Assembly: GCA_024644045.1 (NCBI GenBank)
Contig: JAHELT010000020.1
Location: 1-44,687 of the forward strand
From: Chromatiales bacterium
Lineage (GTDB): Bacteria > Pseudomonadota > Gammaproteobacteria > JAHELT01
Length of the DNA: 44,687 bases
Direction of reading: 5' to 3'
Shown: positions 17,646-25,564 of the stretch, one piece after another
Position numbering within the stretch: the first letter of the stretch is position 1
Layout: each line of letters starts with the position of its first letter
The notes under the pieces: model-generated
The model's input: only the letters and a program-made list of their open reading frames with translations
The model's database searches: none
Told to the model about the DNA's origin: nothing
Program-made: the position numbers and the translations under genes

Positions 17646-19295
17646 TCATTCTTCGGTCACCGGCGCTCGCCGCGCGGCCGCCTTGGTCCTGGGGTTGCGT
17701 CCCGCGGGCTCGGTAAGCCAGTGGAGCATCCGCAGATTCGACAATCGCCGTCCGCGGTAGTTGGCGATCGACACGATAAGCGCGATCGTGAACAGGTGCA
17801 ATTCCGGGTACCTGACGAGCGCATCGCCGAGCCGGCCGTTCAGGAACACCAGAAAGCACACCAGGCCGACGACGGCCGTCCACGCCAATCGCACGAGGGC
17901 CACGCGCAGGCCGTCTTCGTCCGCCACCGAGTAAACGCGGTCCACCAGGTTGGTGAGGATCACGATCGGCAACAGCACGACCAGCCCCGCGGCCACGTAA
18001 TCGCCATACGCCATCAGCGAAACGCCCAGCACCATGCCGATTGCGACCAGTGTGAAAACGATGCTGAGGCGCGGGACGTGGGCGAGCCGCAGCCCCGGGA
18101 GCAACGCGCGTCCGCCGATACCGATGACTGTGACGACACCGACTACCACCGCCGCGGTCAGCCAGTCGACGTATATCGCAGCCATTGCCAGCAGCGTGGG
18201 CGAAAACGTACCGTAAGTGCGCACGCCGACGACGTTTCTCGCAAACGTGGTGATAAGCGCGCCCACCGGCAACAGCAGCAGCACCGCGAGGGCTGAACGC
18301 GTGTCGGGCGGCAGCCGCGTGAGATCCAGCACGTCGAAGACGTTCTTCTCGATGCCGCTGGATATCGCTGCCGGAATTGAAGCGCGGGTGATCACGTAGC
18401 GGGCCTGGGGACTGGCGCTTTCATCGATGCTGAAAACAGATTCGCCACCGCGCTTCACCGGGACATACTTACCGGGCAGGTCACCGGCGTAGCCGTAACG
18501 CGGATCGTACGGGCGCCACACCCCGTCCTCCAGCACCTCGACCCAGTGGTGCGGCACGGCCGCGTAGGTTTCTTCAAGTAAGAAGCCGGTAACGATGCGC
18601 GCGGGAATCCTGGCCGCGCGGCACAGCGCAGTCATGGCCCGGGCTCGCCCGAGCGCAGTGCCTTGGCGGCTGCGCAAAACCTCGACAACATCGTCGATTC
18701 TGCCTCGTGCATCGTGCCTGAGGCGCGTCGCGTACTCGTAAACAGCCTCGGTCAACGCCGCCGTGTCTGCATCACCGGCCAACTGGGCCAGCGCCGATTC
18801 AACCTCGACACTGTCTGCGGGTATGCTTGGCTCAGCGCGCAGAAACAGCTCGCGCTGATCGGCTGTGAGTTTCGCGGCTCTAGGTACATTCGATTGCCGT
18901 GAACGCGGGCTCAGATGGATGTTGAACTCGGCTGTGACCGTGAAAGCGCCTGCCCGTTTGGTAACCGCCACGATCGCGCGCGAATTTTGCGCAACCTTCA
19001 AGCGTTGCAGTCGCAGGCCGCTGTGCGTCAGCGACTGACCGTAGACTCTGGCGTAGGCGGTTTCCCACGGCGGCGCCACTTCGAGGACGACGCCCGGCTT
19101 CGATGCCCGAAAATCAATCGTCCACTGCAGCAGCCAGGCACTGTCGCCGGAGGCGAGGCCGCCCCCCGCCACCAGAGTGCGTGCCACAAGCGCCACCAGG
19201 CCCGCGCCCGCGAGGGCAGCGATCGCCCATGTGTAGTTCTTGGCGCGTTTAGAGATCACCTGGCCAGAGAATTCCTGCGTCTTATTGCGCACCAT
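17646..19295 (-). CDS. Inactive transglutaminase / seven-TM membrane protein (UUP1-like)
   Basis: A 549-residue membrane protein: one N-terminal helix (22-43), a periplasmic region ending in a transglutaminase-like domain (about 175-270), then about seven C-terminal helices (310-520). In active transglutaminases a Cys lies at the start of the core helix; here the site reads QGTALGRARA (212-220) with no Cys, while the His (H250 in PHHWVEV) and Asp (D264 in YDPRYG) positions remain. It is therefore probably a binding rather than a catalytic domain. Relatives are encoded with RimK-like ATP-grasp and retropepsin-like genes. Here the ATP-grasp partner is absent next door. Confidence 0.85.
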   Translation of the reverse strand: MVRNKTQEFSGQVISKRAKNYTWAIAALAGAGLVALVARTLVAGGGLASGDSAWLLQWTIDFRASKPGVVLEVAPPWETAYARVYGQSLTHSGLRLQRLKVAQNSRAIVAVTKRAGAFTVTAEFNIHLSPRSRQSNVPRAAKLTADQRELFLRAEPSIPADSVEVESALAQLAGDADTAALTEAVYEYATRLRHDARGRIDDVVEVLRSRQGTALGRARAMTALCRAARIPARIVTGFLLEETYAAVPHHWVEVLEDGVWRPYDPRYGYAGDLPGKYVPVKRGGESVFSIDESASPQARYVITRASIPAAISSGIEKNVFDVLDLTRLPPDTRSALAVLLLLPVGALITTFARNVVGVRTYGTFSPTLLAMAAIYVDWLTAAVVVGVVTVIGIGGRALLPGLRLAHVPRLSIVFTLVAIGMVLGVSLMAYGDYVAAGLVVLLPIVILTNLVDRVYSVADEDGLRVALVRLAWTAVVGLVCFLVFLNGRLGDALVRYPELHLFTIALIVSIANYRGRRLSNLRMLHWLTEPAGRNPRTKAAARRAPVTEE

Positions 19296-19615
19296 TCTGG
19301 CACAAGAAACGGTGGTTCGGCAGTGCCACTGTGAGGCTGCCTTCGCCCATGCACCCAGCTCGGAAATCGGGCTCGACCGACAACGATCATGGCAATGAAG
19401 TTGCCTGTCACACGTGCAGATAATCTGATCGCTGCGCGCTTACGACAGGAACACTTCACCGTGGAACAGGGCCATTCGCGCATCGCTGTACGACCCTGGT
19501 GCAGCATTGCGGCACACGGAGTTCGCCGAGGCGATGACGAACCGGGTGCCGCACAGTAATCCGTACCCATGCGCAGCGCTGGCGCGAATCATCCCGGCTT
19601 GATCACTGGCAAAGG
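19296..19615. other. Intergenic region without recognisable gene
   Basis: These 320 bases lie between the end of lon and the start of the 7TM gene, both on the minus strand. The open frames here are short, rich in Arg/Ser/Cys and lack ribosome-binding sites and any family resemblance. I found no convincing terminator hairpin with a T-run, no sigma-32 promoter and no repeat. It presumably holds the lon 3' end and the promoter of the 7TM-lipoprotein operon. Confidence 0.5.
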
Positions 19616-21976
19616 TCAGTCAAGCGCCGAAGCGAGCGGCACCTCACCTTCGGCAAGCGTTGGAACCGCCGCACGCAACACATCCTCGATGCGCTCGACG
19701 AACACGAACTCGAGCTGGCTGCGCACCGGTTCCGGCAGGTCTTCGAGGTCCCGGCGGTTCTCTTCGGGCAACACGATGCGCAGCATACCGGCGCGGTGTG
19801 CAGCCAGGACTTTCTCCTTGATCCCACCGACCGGCATTACCAGTCCGGAAAGGGTGATCTCGCCCGTCATCGCCGTGTCGGTCCTGACCGGCTTTCCCGA
19901 GTAAGCGGAAGCCAGCGAGGTGACGATCGTAACGCCGGCAGAGGGCCCGTCCTTCGGGGTGGCCCCGGCCGGGACATGAATGTGTACGCCGTTCGCTTTG
20001 AGCACGTCGCGGTCGATATGCAGATCGTCGGCGTGACGCCAGACGTAGCTGCGCGCGGCTTTCGCGGATTCCTTCATGACGCTGCCGAGTTGACCGGTCA
20101 GGGTAAGGCCGTCGCCGCCGGCGAGCAGCACGGTCTCGACGTACAGTACTTCGCCGCCACTCGGCGTCCAGGCGAGACCGGCGGCCACGCCCGGCTCGAG
20201 CGCCGCACGCGCCGCTTCCCGGGAAAAGCGTTCGGGACCGAGCAGGTCCGCAAGCTGTGCGACTTCGAGGCGTCTCGCACCGCCGTCGCCTTCCACCACT
20301 CGGGTTGCGACCTTGCGCGCCAGCCTTCCCAACAGGCGCTCCAGCTCGCGAACCCCTGACTCACGCGTGTAGCGGCGTATGACGTGTAGCAGCGCCTCGT
20401 CGGTCAGCTCGAGCTGCTCGCCGGTCAAACCCGCTTCGCGCAGCTGCCGCTCGATGAGGTAGCGCCGCGCGATCTCGCGTTTCTCCTCGTCGCTGTAGCC
20501 GGGAAGCCGCAGGATCTCCAGGCGGTCCAGCAACGGCGCCGGGATCGAATCCAGAGTGTTAGCGGTCGTGATGAACAGCACCTTGGACAGATCGAACGGC
20601 AGATCCAGGTAGTTGTCATTGAACTCGACGTTCTGCGCCGGGTCGAGGATCTCCATCAGCGCCGCGGCGGGATCGCCGCGGAAGTCACGCCCCAGCTTGT
20701 CGATCTCGTCCAGCATCAGCAGCGGGTTCTTCGAGCCCGCCCGGCGGATCGCCCGGATGATGCGTCCCGGCAGTGCGCCGATGTAGGTGCGCCGGTGGCC
20801 CCGCAGCTCGGCCTCGTCGTGCAGGCCGCCCAGGCTGATCCGCTCGAAAGCGCGACCCAGCGCTCTGGCGACCGACTGACCAAGCGAGGTCTTGCCCACA
20901 CCGGGCGGGCCGACCAGGCACAGAATCGGCGCTTTCGCGTTCGGGTTTAGCTTCATCACCGCGAGGTGCTCGACGATGCGTTCCTTTACCTCTTTAAGGT
21001 TGAAATGGTCTTCGTCGAGAATACGCCGCGCGCGCTCGAGGTCCAGGTTGTCCTCGGTGACGTGCAACCAGGGCAGCTCGAGAATCAGCTCCACATAGGT
21101 CCGGGTAAGCTGGTAGTCGGGCGACGCCGGGGACATGCGCGTCAGACGCGCGAGTTCCTTATCGGCCTCGCTGCGCACCAGCTCAGGCAGTTCGGTGCCG
21201 CGCAGGCGCTCGTTCAGCTCAGCGACGGCGGCTTCCTCGGGACTCTGCTCGCCGAGCTCGGACTGAATGGCTCGCAGCTCCTCGCGTAACATGCGCTCGC
21301 GTGCGTCCTTGCTCACCTGCGACTGCGCCTTGGTGGCAATGTCGCTGCGGACTTCGAGCACCTGCACTTCATGGGTAAGCCTTTCATGCAGCAGCCGCAA
21401 CGCCTCGCGCTGGCTGGCCGCTTCCAGCAGTGCCTGCTCCTGGTCCAGCGCCAGGGGAATCAACCCGGTGAGCACATAGGCCAGGTGCAGGGGTTTTTCC
21501 ATGCCCGCGACCAGCTGCGGCAGGTTAACCGGGCTCTGCGGGTGCGCGAGCTCGATCGCCCGGCTCGCCAGTTCCTGAACCTCACGGTGCAGAGCCTCGA
21601 CCTCGGCGTCCAGATCGGCGGGTTCCTCGAGCAGCTGCAACCGGCAGTTGAGATACGGCTGCTCCAGGATCACGCCGGTGCGGCGCACACGGGCGGTGCC
21701 CTGCACAATCACGTGGATATGCCCGTCGCCGCGCCCCATCCGTTTGACGACGCCCAGCGTACCCACCTCGTAGAGATCGTCGGGAGCCACATCCTCGTCT
21801 TTCTGCGCATCGCGCTGGGCAAAGATGGCGATCTGCTTGTCCTCGCTCGCCAGCGCCGCTTCCACCGCCGCCAGCGAACGCGCGCGCCCGACTGACAGCG
21901 GCGTCGTCTGATACGGAAACAGCACCGTGTTTTTCAACGGCAGCACCGGTGCGGTGATCTGTGTCTGTTCGTTCAT
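19616..21976 (-). CDS. lon: ATP-dependent protease Lon (LonA)
   Basis: A 786-residue LonA, nearly the same length as E. coli Lon (784). The N-terminal substrate domain starts with [17 protein letters not shown]; the AAA+ module has Walker [10 protein letters not shown] and Walker B LLMLDEID; the protease domain has the Ser/Lys dyad at S679 (DGPSAGVT) and K722 ([10 protein letters not shown]), the same numbers as in E. coli. It degrades damaged and regulatory proteins. Start ATG 21976 overlaps the Hsp20 stop (ATGA), so the pair is translationally coupled. Placement in a stress island suggests an accessory Lon, but whether the genome has another cannot be seen. Confidence 0.97.
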   Translation of the reverse strand: MNEQTQITAPVLPLKNTVLFPYQTTPLSVGRARSLAAVEAALASEDKQIAIFAQRDAQKDEDVAPDDLYEVGTLGVVKRMGRGDGHIHVIVQGTARVRRTGVILEQPYLNCRLQLLEEPADLDAEVEALHREVQELASRAIELAHPQSPVNLPQLVAGMEKPLHLAYVLTGLIPLALDQEQALLEAASQREALRLLHERLTHEVQVLEVRSDIATKAQSQVSKDARERMLREELRAIQSELGEQSPEEAAVAELNERLRGTELPELVRSEADKELARLTRMSPASPDYQLTRTYVELILELPWLHVTEDNLDLERARRILDEDHFNLKEVKERIVEHLAVMKLNPNAKAPILCLVGPPGVGKTSLGQSVARALGRAFERISLGGLHDEAELRGHRRTYIGALPGRIIRAIRRAGSKNPLLMLDEIDKLGRDFRGDPAAALMEILDPAQNVEFNDNYLDLPFDLSKVLFITTANTLDSIPAPLLDRLEILRLPGYSDEEKREIARRYLIERQLREAGLTGEQLELTDEALLHVIRRYTRESGVRELERLLGRLARKVATRVVEGDGGARRLEVAQLADLLGPERFSREAARAALEPGVAAGLAWTPSGGEVLYVETVLLAGGDGLTLTGQLGSVMKESAKAARSYVWRHADDLHIDRDVLKANGVHIHVPAGATPKDGPSAGVTIVTSLASAYSGKPVRTDTAMTGEITLSGLVMPVGGIKEKVLAAHRAGMLRIVLPEENRRDLEDLPEPVRSQLEFVFVERIEDVLRAAVPTLAEGEVPLASALD

Positions 21977-22350
21977 GGCCTGCGGGTCACCGTGTTGAGT
22001 CGCACGAAGAACATGCCGTCCTGTGTGTCCGTCGAAATGCTTGCCCCCTCTGCATCGCAGGGCAGCTCCAGGGTGCGCTCGAATCGGTTGTAGACGATCT
22101 CCATGGAATAGGCCTCGCGAGCCTCGATGGCACACCGATCGCAGCGCTTACCGCGAATCGTGAGCTGGCGTCCCGTCACGCCCCACTGAACGTCTTCACG
22201 GCGAACGCCGGCGAGCTCGAACTTGACGACCCATCCCTCGCTGTCGCGGTAGATATCCGCGGAGGGGTGCCAGGCGAGCCGCAGCTCGCCGAACTCGGCA
22301 AGCCCCGGAAAGCGGGTCCTGAAAAGGCCGGGTAAAGTTACACGACGCAT
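21973..22350 (-). CDS. Small heat-shock protein (Hsp20/alpha-crystallin family)
   Basis: A 125-residue Hsp20. The alpha-crystallin domain covers about residues 26-118 (PSADIYRDSEGWVVKFELAG, REDVQWGVTGRQLTIRG, then RFERTLELPCDAEG and DGMFFVRL). The N-terminal arm is short, and the C-terminal IxI/V anchoring motif is not obvious, so large oligomers may not form. An unusual CxxC (RCDRC) lies mid-domain where most members have a loop, perhaps a redox or metal site. It overlaps lon by four bases, coupling a holdase to a protease. A perfect CTTGAA lies upstream at 22424-22419 on this strand, but the matching -10 is poor. Confidence 0.88.
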   Translation of the reverse strand: MRRVTLPGLFRTRFPGLAEFGELRLAWHPSADIYRDSEGWVVKFELAGVRREDVQWGVTGRQLTIRGKRCDRCAIEAREAYSMEIVYNRFERTLELPCDAEGASISTDTQDGMFFVRLNTVTRRP

Positions 22351-22647
22351 GACAAACAGCGCTTGCGCGATTCCGATGCATTGACCATGCGCTGAAAGTG
22401 GTGGCGCACAGGGTGCACTTCAAGTACCGGGCTCACACCGGCCGCCAGCGGCGTTCTGGCACGCCGCCGGTGCAACGCTTGTTGCCGCCAAAGATCACGA
22501 TCAGCAGCGGTGATCGAGACGATCAAAACATTTCGCCGGCCGCACCCTGGGCAGGGTGTAAAAGTCATAGTCGCAAACCGATGTTGGTGGCAGGCGCCAC
22601 GGCGCCTCGACGAGTGTTCAACCGCTATGGAGCGAACGGACCGGGCC

Positions 22648-22902
22648 ATGAAAAAGCACCTGAATCATGAACGTAAGGGGCGGCAATACCCGCTGCTGTC
22701 GTGGGACGATGTTATGGACGATGAAGATACGCTGCCGGAGCAGATCGCGGAGACGCGTTACCCGCTGGCTCGCAAGGCGCGGCGCGCCGCGCGGATTCGC
22801 CGGGCCATCGAGCGCCATCGCGAGCGCAAGATGCTCCGCGTGTTGATCGCCGACGGGTTTTCCGATACCCGGAATGAAGCTGGCCGCGAGTATCGGCACT
22901 AG
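22648..22902 (+). CDS. Small basic protein of unknown function
   Basis: An 84-residue protein from ATG 22648 (another in-frame ATG at 22627 adds seven residues). The first third is acidic (DDVMDDEDTLPEQ), the rest a strongly basic helix rich in Arg (ARKARRAARIRRAIERHRER), resembling nucleic-acid- or membrane-surface-binding peptides. No family is recognised. It is divergent from the Hsp20-lon operon. Its stop codon TAG (22900-22902) lies inside the left CTAG target duplication of the MITE-like element. Since the uninterrupted site would also read CAC TAG, the insertion has not changed the protein. Confidence 0.55.
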   Translation: MKKHLNHERKGRQYPLLSWDDVMDDEDTLPEQIAETRYPLARKARRAARIRRAIERHRERKMLRVLIADGFSDTRNEAGREYRH

Positions 22903-23059
22903 GGAACCTCTGCAAAGCTGAGGTTCCCTTCGGCACAGGGACGTGCCGACGAAATCGACGACTTTTCAAGTTGTTGATTTCGAAACCAAAGCGAAAATCA
23001 CACTTTTCGCTTTGCGTTTCTCTGACAAGTCATGGATGACTTGTTCAGAGCTTCCCTAG
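22899..23059. mobile_element. MITE-like hairpin-chain element with CTAG target duplication
   Basis: A 153-base non-coding element (22903-23055) is flanked by CTAG at 22899-22902 and 23056-23059. Its ends are inverted repeats: GGAACCTCTGCAAA on the left versus GGAAGCTCTGAACA read from the right. The interior is a chain of hairpins: 22902-22928 (9-bp stem GGGAACCTC), 22931-22948 (CGGCAC), 22951-22981 (12-bp stem, two mismatches), 22988-23013 (10-bp stem AAAGCGAAAA) and 23021-23049 (13-bp stem with one bulge). A 4-bp CTAG/YTAR duplication is typical of IS5-group transposition, so this is probably a non-autonomous derivative moved by an IS5-like transposase elsewhere. It is lower in GC than its surroundings. 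Confidence 0.7.
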
Positions 23060-23334
23060 CGCGAAAAGCGTCCGACACACGCGCCGGGACCAGCCGGCAA
23101 GCGCGCAGATCCGTAGACCGCCCGGCACGACGGTGCGGACGAAAGCGGCGGCGCATGGGATGCGTCAGCTTCGATGCCGAGCCGTGCAGCGCGGCGCAGT
23201 CGCTGACGGCGCCAAGGTCTTGAATCTTCCCCCTGCCGACCCGACATGGACAGTGGCGAAGCTTCGCTGCGCTGCGCTCCGGACCGCGTTTGTCCGGCGT
23301 GCGCCGGGGGGACGCTCGGCGCAGGAGGTAACTG
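23060..23334. other. Intergenic region upstream of the EF-hand gene
   Basis: No gene is supported here. A sigma-32-like arrangement occurs at 23219-23247 (CTTGAA, 15-base spacer, CCCGACAT in place of CCCCATnT), about 90 bases upstream of the EF-hand start; the -10 is a weak match. A GC hairpin-prone stretch follows at about 23278-23310. Confidence 0.3.
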
Positions 23335-23658
23335 ATGTACACGCGTATTGCCGGGCCGTTCGCGGCCCTAGCGATTGCAGGCGCCGTCGTTGCAGATGAT
23401 TTCCTCAGCTACGACGTCGACAAGGACGGGTTTCTGACCAACGAGGAAACCTCGCTTATCCAGGCGTTCGACTTTGAAGCCGCTGACCGCGACCGCGACG
23501 GGCTGGTGGATGCCACGGAGTTCGATTACCTCGTGGTCCGGCAGCAGGTTCCGGCAGTGAATCTGGAGACCGACATAACGGTCGACCCGGAAGAATCCCC
23601 GGCTTCGCGCCTGGCACTCGACCCGGAAGAGCCCGCCGCTTTGGAAAGCACAGACTAG
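23335..23658 (+). CDS. Small exported EF-hand protein
   Basis: A 107-residue protein with a strong Shine-Dalgarno site (AGGAGG) before ATG 23335. A short signal peptide (GPFAALAIAGAVVA, cleavage about residue 20) is followed by two EF-hand loops, DVDKDGFLTNEE (about 27-38) and DRDRDGLVDATE (about 51-62), each with Asp at positions 1, 3 and 5 and Glu at 12, as needed for calcium binding. The rest is an acidic, Pro-containing tail. It should be a periplasmic calcium-binding protein; no target is visible. It stands alone between the MITE-like element and the second MscS gene. Confidence 0.85.
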   Translation: MYTRIAGPFAALAIAGAVVADDFLSYDVDKDGFLTNEETSLIQAFDFEAADRDRDGLVDATEFDYLVVRQQVPAVNLETDITVDPEESPASRLALDPEEPAALESTD

Positions 23659-23904
23659 CGCTGTCAGAAAAAGCACCCCAGCACGTGGCCCAGGGGACAA
23701 CGCGCCGCCGGTTCCGCACACGAAGGGGTGCGACCGGCGGCCACCTCACTCACTGTCAATGGCGCCAGTTGACCGGAGCGCGCGCATAATCGATCGTTAA
23801 ACCGTTCACGCTCAGCCGCACCCCCGGCAGGGCCCGGAACGCGACAGAACAGACAATAACTTGCATATTGCAGCCACTGATTGCACTTCCCGGGAGTAAG
23901 CACA

Positions 23905-24768
23905 ATGGACTCAACCGAGACGACGCCGGCAACGACGTATGAGATCTGGCTCAAAGCGTTGTGGACAACCTACCGGGAGCTGGTCGAGGCCACGGGCGCG
24001 CTGGTGCCGAACCTCGTCAGCGCCGTGCTCGTTCTTTGCGGCGGGTGGGCGATCGCCTGGTTGAGCCGATTTGTGATTTTGCGCGTGGGCAGAAGTCTCG
24101 ACCATCTGTTCGAGTTTGCCAAGCAGCGCACGGGGCAAAGCCTGGTCGAACTGCGCTGGCCGCTGTCCCGCATCCTCGCCTACTCGGTCTACTGGCTCGT
24201 GATTCTGTTCTTTCTCACCGTCGCCGCCAGCGTCCTGGAGCTACCGGGCGTGGTGGAACTGTTCCGCAGTGTGCTTTTGTATCTGCCGCTGGTGTTGTTC
24301 GCGGGTATCGCGCTGTTCCTGGTGTATCTCGCGAGCGGGTTCGTTGGCGATCTGACCGAGTCATCCGCGGGACGCGCCGGGTTCGCGAACGCCGCCGGCA
24401 TGGGGCGCCTCGTACGTATCGTGATCGTCGCACTGGCACTGATCATCGCGATCGGCCACCTTGGCGTCGATACTACCCTGCTCGTCAACATCGCCACAGC
24501 GATCGCCGCGATGGCACTGGCCGGCGCGGCGCTGGCGTTCGGCATCGGCGCTGCCGGCGAAGTGAGCAACATCGTCGCTTCCCGCCACGCGCGTCGACAC
24601 TACCGGGTGGGCCAGCGTGTGCGTATCGGCGACATCGAAGGCGAAATCGTCGGAATCACGCGGGGCGCCCTGCTCATCGACACGCAAGACGGGCGCACGC
24701 TGGTCCCGGCACGGTTGCTGAGTGAAACGGTGAGTGTTCTGCTGGAGGAGGACGCTCACAATGCTTAG
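23905..24768 (+). CDS. MscS-like membrane channel protein
   Basis: A 287-residue membrane protein starting at ATG 23905 with GGAGTAAG upstream. It has four to five helices (about 28-50, 85-105, 120-145, 168-190, 195-225) and then a short beta domain (HYRVGQRVRIGDIEGEIVGI, ALLIDTQDGRTLVPARLL) typical of the MscS pore-adjacent region. The large C-terminal cage of true MscS is missing, so it is closer to the short CmpX/'TM-helix' branch. It overlaps the half-MgtE gene by eight bases and starts an operon with both MgtE genes, so it may take part in ion or osmotic balance. Confidence 0.8.
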   Translation: MDSTETTPATTYEIWLKALWTTYRELVEATGALVPNLVSAVLVLCGGWAIAWLSRFVILRVGRSLDHLFEFAKQRTGQSLVELRWPLSRILAYSVYWLVILFFLTVAASVLELPGVVELFRSVLLYLPLVLFAGIALFLVYLASGFVGDLTESSAGRAGFANAAGMGRLVRIVIVALALIIAIGHLGVDTTLLVNIATAIAAMALAGAALAFGIGAAGEVSNIVASRHARRHYRVGQRVRIGDIEGEIVGITRGALLIDTQDGRTLVPARLLSETVSVLLEEDAHNA

Positions 24769-25564
24769 TCGCATCACGCTCGATTTCATGGCGGCTCACC
24801 CGGCGGAGGCGGCGCAGCTGCTGGAGCAACAAGCGCCGGAACGACTTACCGGGTTCGTCACGCAGATCGACCCTGGGACGAGTGCCCGAATAATCGCGCA
24901 CATGACGCCCGAAGTTGCGGCCGCATGTCTGCGCGCCGCGGAAAGTGCGGTGAGCGTGGCGATCCTCAGCGCATTGCCCGTGTATCTGAGCAGTGCCCTG
25001 CTGCGCCGCATGCCGAAAGCGGCGCGCAATGTGCTGCTCGACCGGCTGCCAGGCAAGCTCGCGGTGCCGCTGCGCCTGGTGTTGGGTTTCGCGACGGACA
25101 CCGTCGGTGCTCACGCCGACCCGAATGCGTTGGCGGTCGGTCAGGACGCAACGAGCGGATCGGTGATCGCGCTTGCCCGGCGGGCACCCGAATCGCTGCG
25201 AAAGTACGTGTACGTCCTCGACGCACGACAGCGGCTGATCGGTACGGTGGATGCGCGCGAGTGTTTTCTTGCCAACCGCACGACCAAGATCCGCGCCCTT
25301 GCAGCAGACGATCCGACCACGCTGCGCGCCAGAGCAACGCTGACGGAGGTGGTCGACGAGCCCGCCTGGGAGCAGTTCAACGTGTTGCCGGTCGTCGACC
25401 GCGGCGATGCTTTCATCGGCGCCCTGACCCGGCGGATGCTGATTCACGCGCTCAGATCACGCAAGGTCGAGCGCGCAGCGGAAGCATTTACCGAGACCGC
25501 CGTGAACCTCGCGGATCTTTACTGGGACGGCGCAACGTCACTGATCTACCGGAGCGACAAATGA
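24761..25564 (+). CDS. Soluble MgtE-like regulator half (MgtE_N + CBS pair, no TM domain)
   Basis: A 267-residue protein with the cytoplasmic half of an MgtE magnesium channel only. Residues 1-110 are the helical MgtE_N superhelix (EAAQLLEQQAPERL, LLRRMPKAARNVLLDRLP); about 115-240 form a CBS pair (KYVYVLDARQRLIGTVDARE; FNVLPVVDRGDAFIGALTRR). There is no transmembrane region; the ~160-residue channel part is absent and the chain ends in soluble sequence. The next gene is a complete MgtE starting in the last codons of this one (ATGA), so it may form mixed assemblies or act as a separate Mg/nucleotide sensor. Confidence 0.85.
   Translation: MLSRITLDFMAAHPAEAAQLLEQQAPERLTGFVTQIDPGTSARIIAHMTPEVAAACLRAAESAVSVAILSALPVYLSSALLRRMPKAARNVLLDRLPGKLAVPLRLVLGFATDTVGAHADPNALAVGQDATSGSVIALARRAPESLRKYVYVLDARQRLIGTVDARECFLANRTTKIRALAADDPTTLRARATLTEVVDEPAWEQFNVLPVVDRGDAFIGALTRRMLIHALRSRKVERAAEAFTETAVNLADLYWDGATSLIYRSDK

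Noticed and set aside
19256-19570. A gene in the spacer between lon and the 7TM gene
   Set aside because: The frame overlaps the 7TM start, has irregular composition, no ribosome-binding site and no recognisable domain.
22902-22928. Simple Rho-independent terminator of the small basic gene
   Set aside because: The perfect 9-bp hairpin lacks a T-run and is part of the larger CTAG-flanked hairpin element, which explains it better.
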